A stretch of DNA of 64,000 nt from FEN-299 sp963717945 (GTDB taxonomy: Bacteria > Acidobacteriota > Vicinamibacteria > Vicinamibacterales > Fen-181): positions 310,001-374,000 of the forward strand of contig CAVQXT010000007.1 in assembly GCA_963717945.1 (NCBI GenBank). The letters run 5' to 3'. Position 1 is the first letter of the stretch. Every line of letters begins with the position of its first letter. The notes beneath the pieces are model-generated. The model was not told the DNA's origin. It did not search any database and saw only the letters and a list, made by a program, of their open reading frames with translations. The translations under genes and the position numbers were made by a program. This document shows positions 35,645 to 44,241 of this stretch, piece after piece.

Positions 35645-36286
35645 ATGTCGACACCAATGATCCCCGACGAACTGTGGCGCGCCTACGGCGCCCGCATCGT
35701 GCGCCTGAGCAAGGGCGAAACGCTCTTCGAGCAGGGCGCGACCGCCAGCTCCTTCTTCCAGGTGAAGGGCGGCCGCATGAAGATGGTCAGCAACAACGAT
35801 CAGGGACGCGAGTTCGTCCAGGGCCTGTTCACCGACGGACAGAGCTTCGGTGAGCCGCCCTTCTTCAACGACGTGCCGTACCCCGCGTCGGCGATCGCGG
35901 TCGTCGACAGCGAGGTCTGGACGTGCGACCGGGCCGCCTTCCTCCGGCTGCTCGCCGAACACCCGGCGATCCACCTGGAGCTCACCAAGGTCCTGAGCGG
36001 ACGACTCGTCTACAAGTCGATGATGCTCGCCGAGATCGCGGTCGAGGAGGCCGAGCACCGCCTGGCGACGCTCATCGAGTATCTGCGCGGAACCGACCCG
36101 GCGGGGACGGCTCCCGCCTACCGCGTGCCGTTCACGCGGCAGCAGCTGGCGGACATGACAGGGCTGCGCGTCGAGACCGTCGTGCGGTCGATCAAGGCGA
36201 TGGAGCAGCGCGGCGCCCTCGAGATCGAGGACGGCAAGATCGTGTGGCACGGACCGGAACACGCAAACCCAGGGACCGCCAGGTGA
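35645..36286 (+). CDS. Crp/Fnr-family transcriptional regulator
   Basis: A 213-residue regulator: cyclic-nucleotide-binding-like beta-roll (about 20-120; GETLFEQGATASSFFQV), dimer helix, and a C-terminal winged helix with recognition region PFTRQQLADMTGLRVETVVRSIKAM. There are no N-terminal Cys for an oxygen-sensing Fe-S cluster, so it is more like Dnr/NnrR or other effector-binding members. The downstream RIC gene and the FNR-type box suggest control of nitrosative or oxygen stress. The start may really be the second ATG at 35657, which would suit the predicted transcription start better. Confidence 0.88.
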   Translation: MSTPMIPDELWRAYGARIVRLSKGETLFEQGATASSFFQVKGGRMKMVSNNDQGREFVQGLFTDGQSFGEPPFFNDVPYPASAIAVVDSEVWTCDRAAFLRLLAEHPAIHLELTKVLSGRLVYKSMMLAEIAVEEAEHRLATLIEYLRGTDPAGTAPAYRVPFTRQQLADMTGLRVETVVRSIKAMEQRGALEIEDGKIVWHGPEHANPGTAR

Positions 36287-36309
36287 CGGTCCCGAAAGAG
36301 GCCCCCACC

Positions 36310-37029
36310 ATGTTGAACGAAGAGATGACCATTCGCAGCGTCGTGGCCGACGACTACCGGGCCGCCGCCGTGTTCGAGCGCCACGGCATCGACTTCTGTT
36401 GCGGAGGGAACCGCCCGATCGCCGACGCCTGCCGCGAGCTGGACACGGACGGCAAGCAGGTGGTCGCCGAGCTCGAGGCTGCCCTTGCGCCGGCCGAGGA
36501 CCAGCCCCGGTTCGCCGCCTGGGACCTCGACTTCCTGGCGACCTACATCGTCAACAACCACCACGCCTACGTGCGGCAGGCCGTCGGCCCGATGCTGGCG
36601 CACACGCGAAAAGTGGCGGAGGTGCACGGCGACACCCACCCGGAGGTCGGGGAGATCGCGCGGCGATTCGACCTCGTGGCGGCGGACCTGATGGCGCACA
36701 TGGCCAAGGAAGAGCGGATGCTGTTTCCCTACATCGGCCGGCTGGCCGCGGCCGCGCGCGGCGGCGAGGTGCCGGTGGCGCCGTTCGGGACCATCGCCAA
36801 CCCGATCGCGATGATGGAGCTCGAGCACCGGAACGCCGGGGACGAGATGGCGGCGATGAGATCGCTGAGCGCCGGGTTCGCCCCGCCGCCCGACGCGTGC
36901 ACGACCTTCAAGGTGACCTACCAGGAACTGCAGGCGTTCGAGGCGGACCTGCACCGGCACGTCCACCTCGAGAACAACATCCTCTTCCCGCGGGCGCTCG
37001 ATCTCGAGCGCGAGCTGCGGGAGAGATAA
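36310..37029 (+). CDS. ric: RIC/ScdA/YtfE iron-sulfur cluster repair di-iron protein
   Basis: A 239-residue protein. The N-terminal ScdA domain holds FCCGGNRPIADAC (about residues 29-41). The hemerythrin-like di-iron domain supplies His/Glu ligands in NNHHAYVRQ, GDTHPEV, MAHMAKEERML, ELEHRNAGDEM and HRHVHLENN. RIC proteins restore Fe-S clusters damaged by NO or peroxide and are typically under FNR/NsrR/Dnr control, which fits the regulator 23 bases upstream. A GTG at 36283 is an alternative start, but the ATG begins the conserved domain. Confidence 0.93.
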   Translation: MLNEEMTIRSVVADDYRAAAVFERHGIDFCCGGNRPIADACRELDTDGKQVVAELEAALAPAEDQPRFAAWDLDFLATYIVNNHHAYVRQAVGPMLAHTRKVAEVHGDTHPEVGEIARRFDLVAADLMAHMAKEERMLFPYIGRLAAAARGGEVPVAPFGTIANPIAMMELEHRNAGDEMAAMRSLSAGFAPPPDACTTFKVTYQELQAFEADLHRHVHLENNILFPRALDLERELRER

Positions 37030-37049
37030 CGCCGGCCGGGCCGGTCCTA

Positions 37050-38198
37050 CTACATCCTCCTGACCTTCACGAGGCGCCTCAGCAGCGATTCGCTGTATCG
37101 CGGCGACGCGGGGTCGAAGCTGTTCAGCTTGACCATCCCCGAGCAGTGGATGAAGAGCTTCGCGCCGAGGTAGATCCCGGTGTGCGTGATGCGCGTCACG
37201 CCAGGCCTCGGGCCGAAGAACAGCACGTCGCCCTTGCGGAGCTGTCTCAGGTCGTTGTCGAGCGGTACGGCGGCCCCCTGGTTGGCCTGCTGATCGGTGT
37301 CGCGCTGCAGTTCCAGGCCGTTCAAGCGAAATACCGTCTTCAGGAAGCCGGAGCAGTCGAATCCACGGGCGGAGGTGCCGCCCCACAGGTAGGGCACGCC
37401 CATGAACCGGCGCGCCGTTTGTTCGATGAGTTCGGGCGTGACGGCGCGCGTCGCCTTCCAGGCCTGGTAATCGACCGCATCTGTCCGGCTGATGAAGCCC
37501 TTGCGCCCGTCTGCCGTCCGCACGGGCATCCAATCGCCGACCTCGCCCGTCGCCTCGAGCACGTCCCCGACGACGAGATCGGTCACCGCAGGGGCGGTGG
37601 CTGACGGCTGATCCCTGACGAGCGCGAACAGGGACGTGACGACGACGCGTGGAGAACGAGTGAACGCGTCGGCCTGTCCGGCGGTCACAAGCGCGAGGTG
37701 GTCCGACTCCATCCACCCGAGGTAGCGGTCGTCGAGCGACTGGACGTAGTACCAGCCGCCCTCTTTCTTGAGCAGCTTCACCACCATGCCCGCCAGGAGC
37801 TGGTTGGCCAGCTCCGAGGCGTGGGACGGCCTGGTCTTCATCACGGCCACGCTGACCGTCACGATGCCCAGCGGCCTCGGGGCGAGCTCCGGGGCGGGCA
37901 GCACGGCCACTCTATCGACGACGCCGGCGAGGCCGGCATCGCGAAACGCGGCGACGAGGGCCTCCTTCGCGGCCGGTTGGTCCACGTCGCCGGTCAGTTC
38001 GATCGACGGCCCTCGCGCCTCCGCCTTGACGTCGAAGACGGCGACGCGGGCGTCGGGGGCGAAGCGCGCTTTCACGGCCGCCACGATGTCGGCGGGGGTT
38101 GGCGCCTGGGATTGGCCGGCGAGGCGCGGCGCGGCGGCCGCGCCGACGAGAAGCAGGACGAACAGGAGCAGTGGGCGGATCGAGCCGTGACGCAGCAT
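37050..38198 (-). CDS. NlpC/P60 endopeptidase with SH3 domains
   Basis: A 382-residue secreted cell-wall hydrolase with a signal peptide (LLLFVLLLVGAAAAPRLAG). A BON-like segment (SIELTGDVDQPAAKEALVAA) is followed by one or two bacterial SH3 regions (about 110-260) and then the NlpC/P60 catalytic domain. The catalytic Cys is in RGFDCSGFLKT and the His in RITHTGIYLG; FIHCSG follows. It probably cuts D-gamma-Glu-diamino-acid bonds in peptidoglycan. It is convergent with ric, 20 bases apart. Confidence 0.92.
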   Translation of the reverse strand: MLRHGSIRPLLLFVLLLVGAAAAPRLAGQSQAPTPADIVAAVKARFAPDARVAVFDVKAEARGPSIELTGDVDQPAAKEALVAAFRDAGLAGVVDRVAVLPAPELAPRPLGIVTVSVAVMKTRPSHASELANQLLAGMVVKLLKKEGGWYYVQSLDDRYLGWMESDHLALVTAGQADAFTRSPRVVVTSLFALVRDQPSATAPAVTDLVVGDVLEATGEVGDWMPVRTADGRKGFISRTDAVDYQAWKATRAVTPELIEQTARRFMGVPYLWGGTSARGFDCSGFLKTVFRLNGLELQRDTDQQANQGAAVPLDNDLRQLRKGDVLFFGPRPGVTRITHTGIYLGAKLFIHCSGMVKLNSFDPASPRYSESLLRRLVKVRRM

Positions 38199-38247
38199 GA
38201 CGGCTCGCTCCTGATCGAAACTGGCGCGGAGGATAGCACAGGCAGAC

Positions 38248-38309
38248 GGCTCAAGGCTCCGGGCTCAGGCCTCACGGACGGACGGCTCAAGGCTCAGGGC
38301 TCAGGCCCG
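38248..38309. repeat. GGCTCA-heptamer repeat tract, locus 3
   Basis: Two clusters of heptamers separated by GGACGGACGG lie in the divergent spacer between the NlpC/P60 gene and the uvrA-like gene. Apart from this, the spacer shows no clear promoter. Confidence 0.85.
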
Positions 38310-38345
38310 AGAACGGTAGAATGCCCGGTGTGAACATCGCTGTCG

Positions 38346-41300
38346 GTGCGCGGCGCGAGCGAGCACAATCTCAAGGGGATCGACGTCGACCTGCCGCGCG
38401 GCGCGATCACCGTCGTGTCCGGCGTGTCGGGCTCCGGCAAGTCGTCGCTGGCCTTCGACACGATCTGCCGCGAGGCGCAGCGCCGCTACCTCGAGACCTT
38501 CTCGTCGTACGCCAGGCAGTTTCTCGGGCGGATGGCGCGCCCGGCCGTGGGATCGATCACCGGGCTCTCGCCGGCCATCGCGGTCGATCAGCGGACGACG
38601 GTCCGCAACCCGCGGTCCACGGTCGGCACGCTCAGCGGCCTGCACGACGACCTGCGCCTCCTGTTCGCGAGACTCGGCACGCCAGTCGAGGGGGTCCGCC
38701 TCGAACGGCGGCTGTTCTCGTTCAACACGCCCTACGGCGCCTGTCCCGCCTGCCAGGGACTCGGCGTCGAGGATCGTCTCGATCCGCAGCTGCTGGTCGC
38801 CGACCCGGCGAAGACGATCCGCCAGGGCGCGCTGGTCATCACGACGCCCACCGGCTACGTGATCTACTCGCAGGTGACCATCGACGTGCTCGACCAGGTC
38901 TGTCGCGCGCACGGCTTCGACGTCGACACGCCGTGGCAGGATCTGACCGACGAGCAGCGCGCCATCGTGCTGAACGGGTCGGACCGAATCCGGATTCCCT
39001 ACGGCAAGCACCCCCTCGAGTCGCGGCTCCGCTGGAGCGGCATCACCGCCAGGCCGAGGGAGGAAGGGGTCTACAAGGGGATCCTCCCGGTGATGGAGCA
39101 GATCCTCAAACGGAGCCGGAACCGGAATATCCTCCGGTTCGTCCGGAGCCTGCCCTGCCGCGCGTGCGGCGGCGCGCGCCTCAGGCCGGAGGCGCTCGCC
39201 GTGACTTTCCGCGAGCGGCACATCGCCTCGCTGTCCACGCTCCCAATCGACCTGCTCGGCGAGTTCCTGGGCGCGCTGGCGTTCGGGCCGGCGGAGGCGC
39301 CTGTCGGCGGGCCGATCCGGGCGGGGATGATCGCGCGCATCGACTTGCTCTCACGGCTCGGCCTCGACCACCTCACGCTCGATCGGTCGTCGACGACGCT
39401 GTCGGGCGGAGAGGCGCAGCGGCTCCGCCTGGCGTCGCAGGTGGGCGCCGACCTCGGCGGCGTGCTCTACGTGTTCGACGAGCCGTCGGTCGGTCTCCAC
39501 CCGGTCGAACAGGACCGCCTGCTCGACGTCATCGCGATGTTGCGCGACCGGGGCAACACGGTTCTCGTCGTGGAGCACGACGAAGCGACCATGAGGCGGG
39601 CGGACTGGCTGATCGACGTCGGCCCCGGCGCGGGCGCGCATGGCGGGGAGCTGCTCTACAGCGGGCCGGCCGGCGACCTGGCCGGCCGGGGAGATCCCCG
39701 CAGCCGGACGCGCGCGTTCCTGGCCGGCGACGAGCGGGTTCCGGTGCCCGCCGCCCGCCGCGCTGGCGCGGGCGTGCTCCAGTTGCGGCAGGTCGCGCGC
39801 CACAACCTCGACCGCGTGGACGTGGAGTTCCTCCTCGGCGCGCTGAACGTGATCACGGGCGTGTCGGGGGCGGGCAAGTCGAGCCTGGTCGAGGAGCTGG
39901 TCGAGCGGCTGGCACGAGGGCAGGCTGGCGGCGGGCGCATCGCGAAGATCATCGACATCGATCAGTCGCCCATCGGCCGCACGCCGCGATCGAACCCGGC
40001 GACCTACACGGGCCTCTCCGATGTCGTGCGCGACCTGTTCGCGGCCCTGCCCGAGTCGGTCTCGCGCGGGTTCAACAAGGGGAGGTTCTCGTTCAACGTC
40101 GCCGGCGGGCGCTGCGAGGCCTGCCAGGGGGCCGGCGTGCAGCGAATCGGCATGCACTTCCTCGGGCAGGTCGACGTCGTGTGTGACACGTGTGGCGGGA
40201 AACGGTTCAACGACGAAACGCTCGAGGTGGCCTGGCGCGGCCGCACCATTCACGATCTGCTCGAGACGACGATCGACGAAGCCGCGGGCCTGCTGGCCGA
40301 CCGGCCGCGAGCCGCGCGCATTCTGGGCACGCTCTCCGATCTCGGCCTCGGCTACCTGCGCCTCGGCCAGCCCTCGACCACCTTGTCCGGCGGCGAGGCG
40401 CAGCGCGTCAAGCTGGCGGCCGAGCTCAGTCGCCCGGGTCGCGGCCACACGCTCTACGTGCTCGACGAACCGACGACGGGCCTGCACCGGGCCGACGTGG
40501 GAATCCTGCTCGCCGCGCTCGGCCGTCTCGTCGACCAGCAGCACACCGTGGTGGTCGTCGAGCACCACCTCGACGTGATCCGCTCCGCCGACCGCGTGAT
40601 CGACCTCGGGCCTGGCGGCGGCCGGCGCGGCGGCAGAATCGTCGTCGTCGGAACCCCCGAAGACGTGGCGAGGTGCGAGTCCTCGCTCACCGGAGCGGCG
40701 CTCCGTGGGGCGATTCCTCAATCGTCAGCTCCGATCCCTCAATCGTCAGTTCCGATTCCTCAATCGTCAGTTCCGATCCCTCAATCGTCAGCTCCGATTC
40801 CTCAATCGTCAGTTCCGATTACCTTCGTCGGCGTCTCGACCCATAACCTGAAACACGTCGACGTCGAATTCCCCGCGGGCCGCCTGACCGTGGTGACCGG
40901 CGTGTCGGGGAGCGGCAAGTCGTCGCTGGCCTTCGACACGCTGTACGCAGAGGGGCGGAACCGGTTCACCGAGAGCTTCTCGGCCTACGCCCGGCGGTTT
41001 CTCGAGAAGACCGGTGACGCGGAGTTCGAGCGCGTGTCGGGCCTCACGCCGGCCGTCGCGATCCGCCAGCGCGCGGCGTCGCGGAACCCGCGCTCCACGG
41101 TCGGGACGATGACCGAGATTGCCGACTACTATCGGCTGATGTTCGCGCGGATCGGCGTCGGCGGCCCTGCCGGAACGCCGCGGATGACGTCGACCTTCTT
41201 CTCGCCGAACGCCGAGCAGGGGGCGTGCCCGGCCTGCAAGGGGCTCGGATCGACGAGCGAGTGCGACCCGGAGAAGCTCGTCACCCACCCCGATCGGTCG

Positions 41301-42239
41301 CTGCTCGCCGGGGCGATGGACGGCCACAAGACGGGCCGATTCTACGGGGATCCGGACGGCCGCTACGTGGCCACCCTGCGGGCCGTCGGGTCGGCGCTCG
41401 GCATCGACTACGGCGTGCCGTGGAGGGACCTCGACCGCCGCGCGCAGGACGCGGCCATGCGGGGTACGGGCGACGTCGAGCTGGAGGTGGACTGGCACTA
41501 CCGGCGCGGCGCGCGCACCGGAGTCCACCGGTTCCGCACGAAGTGGATCGGCCTCATCGCGTGCGTCGGCGAAGAGTACGGCCGCAAGCACGCCGACCGC
41601 CGCGGCGTGGCTCTCGAGCCGCTCCTGCATGCGGTGCCGTGCGAGGCGTGCCGCGGGGCGCGGCTGAGGCCCGAAGCGCTGGCCATACGGGTGGGCGGGC
41701 GCTCGATTGCCGACCTGCTGGCGCTGACGGTGGCCGCGAGCCTCGACTTCTTCGCCGGCCTCGAGGCCGGGGCCCTCGACGGCTGGAGGCGCGAGGCGAC
41801 GGCCGACCTGCGGCGCGAGGTCGCGGCCCGCCTGTTTCATTTGCGTGACGCCGGCCTGAGCTACCTGTCGCTCGACCGGACCGCGTCGACCCTGTCGTCC
41901 GGCGAGGCGCAGCGCGTCCGCCTCGCCACCGAGATCGGCAGCGGCCTGACGGGCATCACCTACGTGCTCGACGAACCGACCGCGGGGCTCCACGCGCGCG
42001 ACACGGCGCGGCTGATTGGGCTGCTCGGGAGCCTCCGCGACGGCGGCAACACCGTGGTGGTGGTCGAGCACGACGAAGACGTGATTCGCGCGGCCGACCA
42101 CGTCATCGACATGGGGCCCGGCGCCGGCGAAGAGGGAGGGCGCATCGTGGCCGTCGGTCCGCCAGGCGCCATCGCGGCCTGCGAGGACTCGGTCACCGGC
42201 CGATATCTTCGGGCCGCAACCCGGGACGGCCGCCGATGA
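38346..42239 (+). CDS. UvrA2-like protein: complete UvrA unit fused to the first half of a second
   Basis: A 1297-residue ABC-ATPase of the UvrA family with three ABC modules. Module 1 has Walker A GVSGSGKSS and signature LSGGEAQR; module 2 has GVSGAGKSS and LSGGEAQR; module 3 (from about 825) has GVSGSGKSS and LSSGEAQR. Zinc modules are CPACQGLG/CRACGGAR, CEACQGAG/CDTCGGKR and CPACKGLG/CEACRGAR. In both N-type modules the roughly 130-residue UvrB-binding insertion is missing between LLFARLG (or LMFARIG) and the zinc finger, as in UvrA2/class II proteins. Role: DNA-damage or drug-adduct binding rather than classical excision, by analogy. The start is GTG 38346; CTG 38340 is possible. The next gene supplies the fourth module. 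Confidence 0.88.
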   Translation: MRGASEHNLKGIDVDLPRGAITVVSGVSGSGKSSLAFDTICREAQRRYLETFSSYARQFLGRMARPAVGSITGLSPAIAVDQRTTVRNPRSTVGTLSGLHDDLRLLFARLGTPVEGVRLERRLFSFNTPYGACPACQGLGVEDRLDPQLLVADPAKTIRQGALVITTPTGYVIYSQVTIDVLDQVCRAHGFDVDTPWQDLTDEQRAIVLNGSDRIRIPYGKHPLESRLRWSGITARPREEGVYKGILPVMEQILKRSRNRNILRFVRSLPCRACGGARLRPEALAVTFRERHIASLSTLPIDLLGEFLGALAFGPAEAPVGGPIRAGMIARIDLLSRLGLDHLTLDRSSTTLSGGEAQRLRLASQVGADLGGVLYVFDEPSVGLHPVEQDRLLDVIAMLRDRGNTVLVVEHDEATMRRADWLIDVGPGAGAHGGELLYSGPAGDLAGRGDPRSRTRAFLAGDERVPVPAARRAGAGVLQLRQVARHNLDRVDVEFLLGALNVITGVSGAGKSSLVEELVERLARGQAGGGRIAKIIDIDQSPIGRTPRSNPATYTGLSDVVRDLFAALPESVSRGFNKGRFSFNVAGGRCEACQGAGVQRIGMHFLGQVDVVCDTCGGKRFNDETLEVAWRGRTIHDLLETTIDEAAGLLADRPRAARILGTLSDLGLGYLRLGQPSTTLSGGEAQRVKLAAELSRPGRGHTLYVLDEPTTGLHRADVGILLAALGRLVDQQHTVVVVEHHLDVIRSADRVIDLGPGGGRRGGRIVVVGTPEDVARCESSLTGAALRGAIPQSSAPIPQSSVPIPQSSVPIPQSSAPIPQSSVPITFVGVSTHNLKHVDVEFPAGRLTVVTGVSGSGKSSLAFDTLYAEGRNRFTESFSAYARRFLEKTGDAEFERVSGLTPAVAIRQRAASRNPRSTVGTMTEIADYYRLMFARIGVGGPAGTPRMTSTFFSPNAEQGACPACKGLGSTSECDPEKLVTHPDRSLLAGAMDGHKTGRFYGDPDGRYVATLRAVGSALGIDYGVPWRDLDRRAQDAAMRGTGDVELEVDWHYRRGARTGVHRFRTKWIGLIACVGEEYGRKHADRRGVALEPLLHAVPCEACRGARLRPEALAIRVGGRSIADLLALTVAASLDFFAGLEAGALDGWRREATADLRREVAARLFHLRDAGLSYLSLDRTASTLSSGEAQRVRLATEIGSGLTGITYVLDEPTAGLHARDTARLIGLLGSLRDGGNTVVVVEHDEDVIRAADHVIDMGPGAGEEGGRIVAVGPPGAIAACEDSVTGRYLRAATRDGRR
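40711..40816 (+). repeat. Five tandem 21-bp units translated as a PIPQSS(V/A) linker
   Basis: Five direct copies of CGATTCCTCAATCGTCAGTTC (with T/C changes) lie in frame and encode PIPQSSV/PIPQSSA. They sit exactly at the junction of the first complete UvrA unit and the second half-unit. The same sequence occurs once, untranslated, at 7227-7260. Position may be off by one base at the edges. Confidence 0.85.
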
Positions 42240-43279
42240 CGGAATTGTCGGCCAAGCCGGACGGCGGGAGAAGACCGCTCCGACCCCTGAGGAGGCTGCG
42301 GCCTGGAATCAGCGTCGCCCACGCCCGGCGTCACAACCTGCAGGATCTGAGCGTGGAGATCCCGGCGGGCGGCCTCGTCGCCGTGACTGGCGTGTCGGGC
42401 AGCGGCAAGTCCACGCTGATGTTCGACGTTCTGGCGCCAGCGCTCGCGGATGACCACAGCCGTACCGGCGGCGATGACGCGGTGGTGACGGCGCACGAGC
42501 GCTTCGCACGCGTCGTGACGGCCGACCGCGATCGGCTCGCCGCCTCGTCGTCCAGCATGCCGGCGACCATCGTCGGCATCTTCGACGCCATACGCGACCG
42601 GTTCGCCGGGAGCGAGGCGGCTCGGGCGGCCGGCTTGGGCAAGCGCCACTTCTCGCCGAGCGTGAAGGGCGGGCGGTGCGAGCGGTGCGAGGGCGTCGGC
42701 CGCGTCCGCGTGAGCATGGACTTCCTGCCCGACGTCTGGGTGCCGTGCGAAGAGTGCGGCGGCCGTCGCTTCACGCCCGCGGTGCTCGCGTGCCGGGTCG
42801 AGGGCCGGTCGGTCGCCGACGTCCTCGAGTTGACGGTGCGCGAGGCGCGCGCGGCGTTCGCCGGGTCGCCCGCCATCACGCGCCCGCTGGAGCTGCTCCT
42901 CGACATCGGCCTCGGCTACCTGCGGCTCGGCCAGGGGGCTGACACGCTGTCGGGGGGCGAGCGGCAGCGGCTCCTGCTGGCCACCGAGCTCATTGGCCGG
43001 TCCGCGGGCCCGACCCTCTTCCTCTTCGACGAGCCGACGACGGGGCTGCACTTCGAAGACGTGGCGAGGCTGCTGACCGTGTTCGACCGGCTCGTCACCG
43101 CGGGGCACACGGTGCTCGTGGCCGAGCACCATCTCGATGTCATACGGGCCGCCGACTGGGTCATCGACCTCGGCCCGGAGGGCGGCGACGGCGGGGGCCG
43201 CCTGGTGGCGGCCGGGACGCCCGACGAGGTGGCCCGGGCGGACGGCTGGACCGGCCGGGCCCTCCGCCGCCGGGCTTGA
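42236..43279 (+). CDS. UvrA2-like protein, second-half ABC module
   Basis: A 347-residue protein that is the C-terminal half of a UvrA unit: Walker A GVSGSGKST, zinc finger CERCEGVG/CEECGGRR, signature LSGGERQR, Walker B LFLFDEPTTGLH and the H-loop AEHHLDVIRAAD. Its ATG overlaps the stop of the larger gene (ATGA), so it is co-translated and likely completes the second UvrA unit as a separate chain. The long insertion typical of full module II is shortened. Confidence 0.88.
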   Translation: MTELSAKPDGGRRPLRPLRRLRPGISVAHARRHNLQDLSVEIPAGGLVAVTGVSGSGKSTLMFDVLAPALADDHSRTGGDDAVVTAHERFARVVTADRDRLAASSSSMPATIVGIFDAIRDRFAGSEAARAAGLGKRHFSPSVKGGRCERCEGVGRVRVSMDFLPDVWVPCEECGGRRFTPAVLACRVEGRSVADVLELTVREARAAFAGSPAITRPLELLLDIGLGYLRLGQGADTLSGGERQRLLLATELIGRSAGPTLFLFDEPTTGLHFEDVARLLTVFDRLVTAGHTVLVAEHHLDVIRAADWVIDLGPEGGDGGGRLVAAGTPDEVARADGWTGRALRRRA

Positions 43280-43433
43280 AAGGCCTTAACACTTGAACGG
43301 ATGGGGCAGTTCTGCGAAGATGACTGACGGATAAGTTTGCGCCTCGCGGGTTCCACGGGGGTCCGCGCGGGCGCGTTCGCGCCGTGTGTGCGGCGCACCG
43401 CCCGTGACGATTGCATCACCACGAGAGGATCTT

Positions 43434-43982
43434 TTGGCAGTCCGTTTGTTCATTGGCAACCTTCCCTACGACACGACCGACGCGGAACTTCGCGCTCATC
43501 TGGGCGTCATCGCCCCGCCCTCCGAGGTCGTGCTGCCGCTCGACAGGGAAACGGGAAGACCCCGGGGCTTCGCGTTCGTCGAGTTCACCGAGCGGCCCGT
43601 CGCCGAGCAGGTGATTCAACGCTTCAACGCGCAGCCGTTCAAGGGGCGGAATCTGGCCGTCAGCGAGGCCCGGGCGAGGGAAGACCGTCCGGCCGGGTTC
43701 AGCCCCCGGCCGCCGTTCCGCCCTGGCGCATCGGCGGATGGATCGGGGTCGGCGGCACCCGGCGACCGACCAGCCCGCAATTTCGGCCCGCCCGCGCCAC
43801 GGCGCCATCAAGGCCCGGCCCGGAGGCCGACCAAGGTGGAGGCCCGCCCGCGGGGCCCGATCCGTGAGCGGAACACCGGTCGTGTCTTCGATGTCGACGA
43901 TGGCGAGGCCGACGCCGAGGTCTTCGACGATTTCGCAACCAGCGCGAGCGCGACCGAGGAGGACGATCAGGAGCAGTCCTGA
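43434..43982 (+). CDS. RRM-type RNA-binding protein with basic, disordered tail
   Basis: A 182-residue protein: one RNA recognition motif (RNP2 LFIGNL near residue 5, RNP1 RGFAFVEF near 44) followed by a Pro/Arg-rich tail (about 85-145) and an acidic end (VDDGEADAEVFDDF). The likely start is TTG at 43434, just after GAGAGGAT; ATG-like starts further up (ORF from 43386) would add non-conserved residues. The family binds RNA, often linked to cold or growth-phase adaptation. The next gene is also RNA-related. Confidence 0.85.
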   Translation: MAVRLFIGNLPYDTTDAELRAHLGVIAPPSEVVLPLDRETGRPRGFAFVEFTERPVAEQVIQRFNAQPFKGRNLAVSEARAREDRPAGFSPRPPFRPGASADGSGSAAPGDRPARNFGPPAPRRHQGPARRPTKVEARPRGPIRERNTGRVFDVDDGEADAEVFDDFATSASATEEDDQEQS

Positions 43983-44241
43983 TCGGCCCCGGTCGGCACT
44001 CGAGCATGCGACACGGCCGTTCCGCACCCGACGGACGGCCGCGTCGCCCCATGTTCCCGCCGCGACGTCACGTCCCGGCGGAGGAAAATGCCCCTTTCCA
44101 CCGACAATGCGGAAGGAGCACGATTGAGGCCGGCGCGTCCGGCGTCAGGCGGTCCCGAGATTGGGCATCGCGCGCGTCCGAACGGGCGGCGCGAACCGGG
44201 ATCGTCCGCCGTTGGAGCCGCTCAGCCGGCGAGGAAGACTT

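Noticed and set aside
40711..40816. Tandem 21-bp repeats considered as a CRISPR or assembly artefact
   Set aside because: No spacers; the frame is kept through all five copies with silent or conservative T/C changes, and another copy exists elsewhere.
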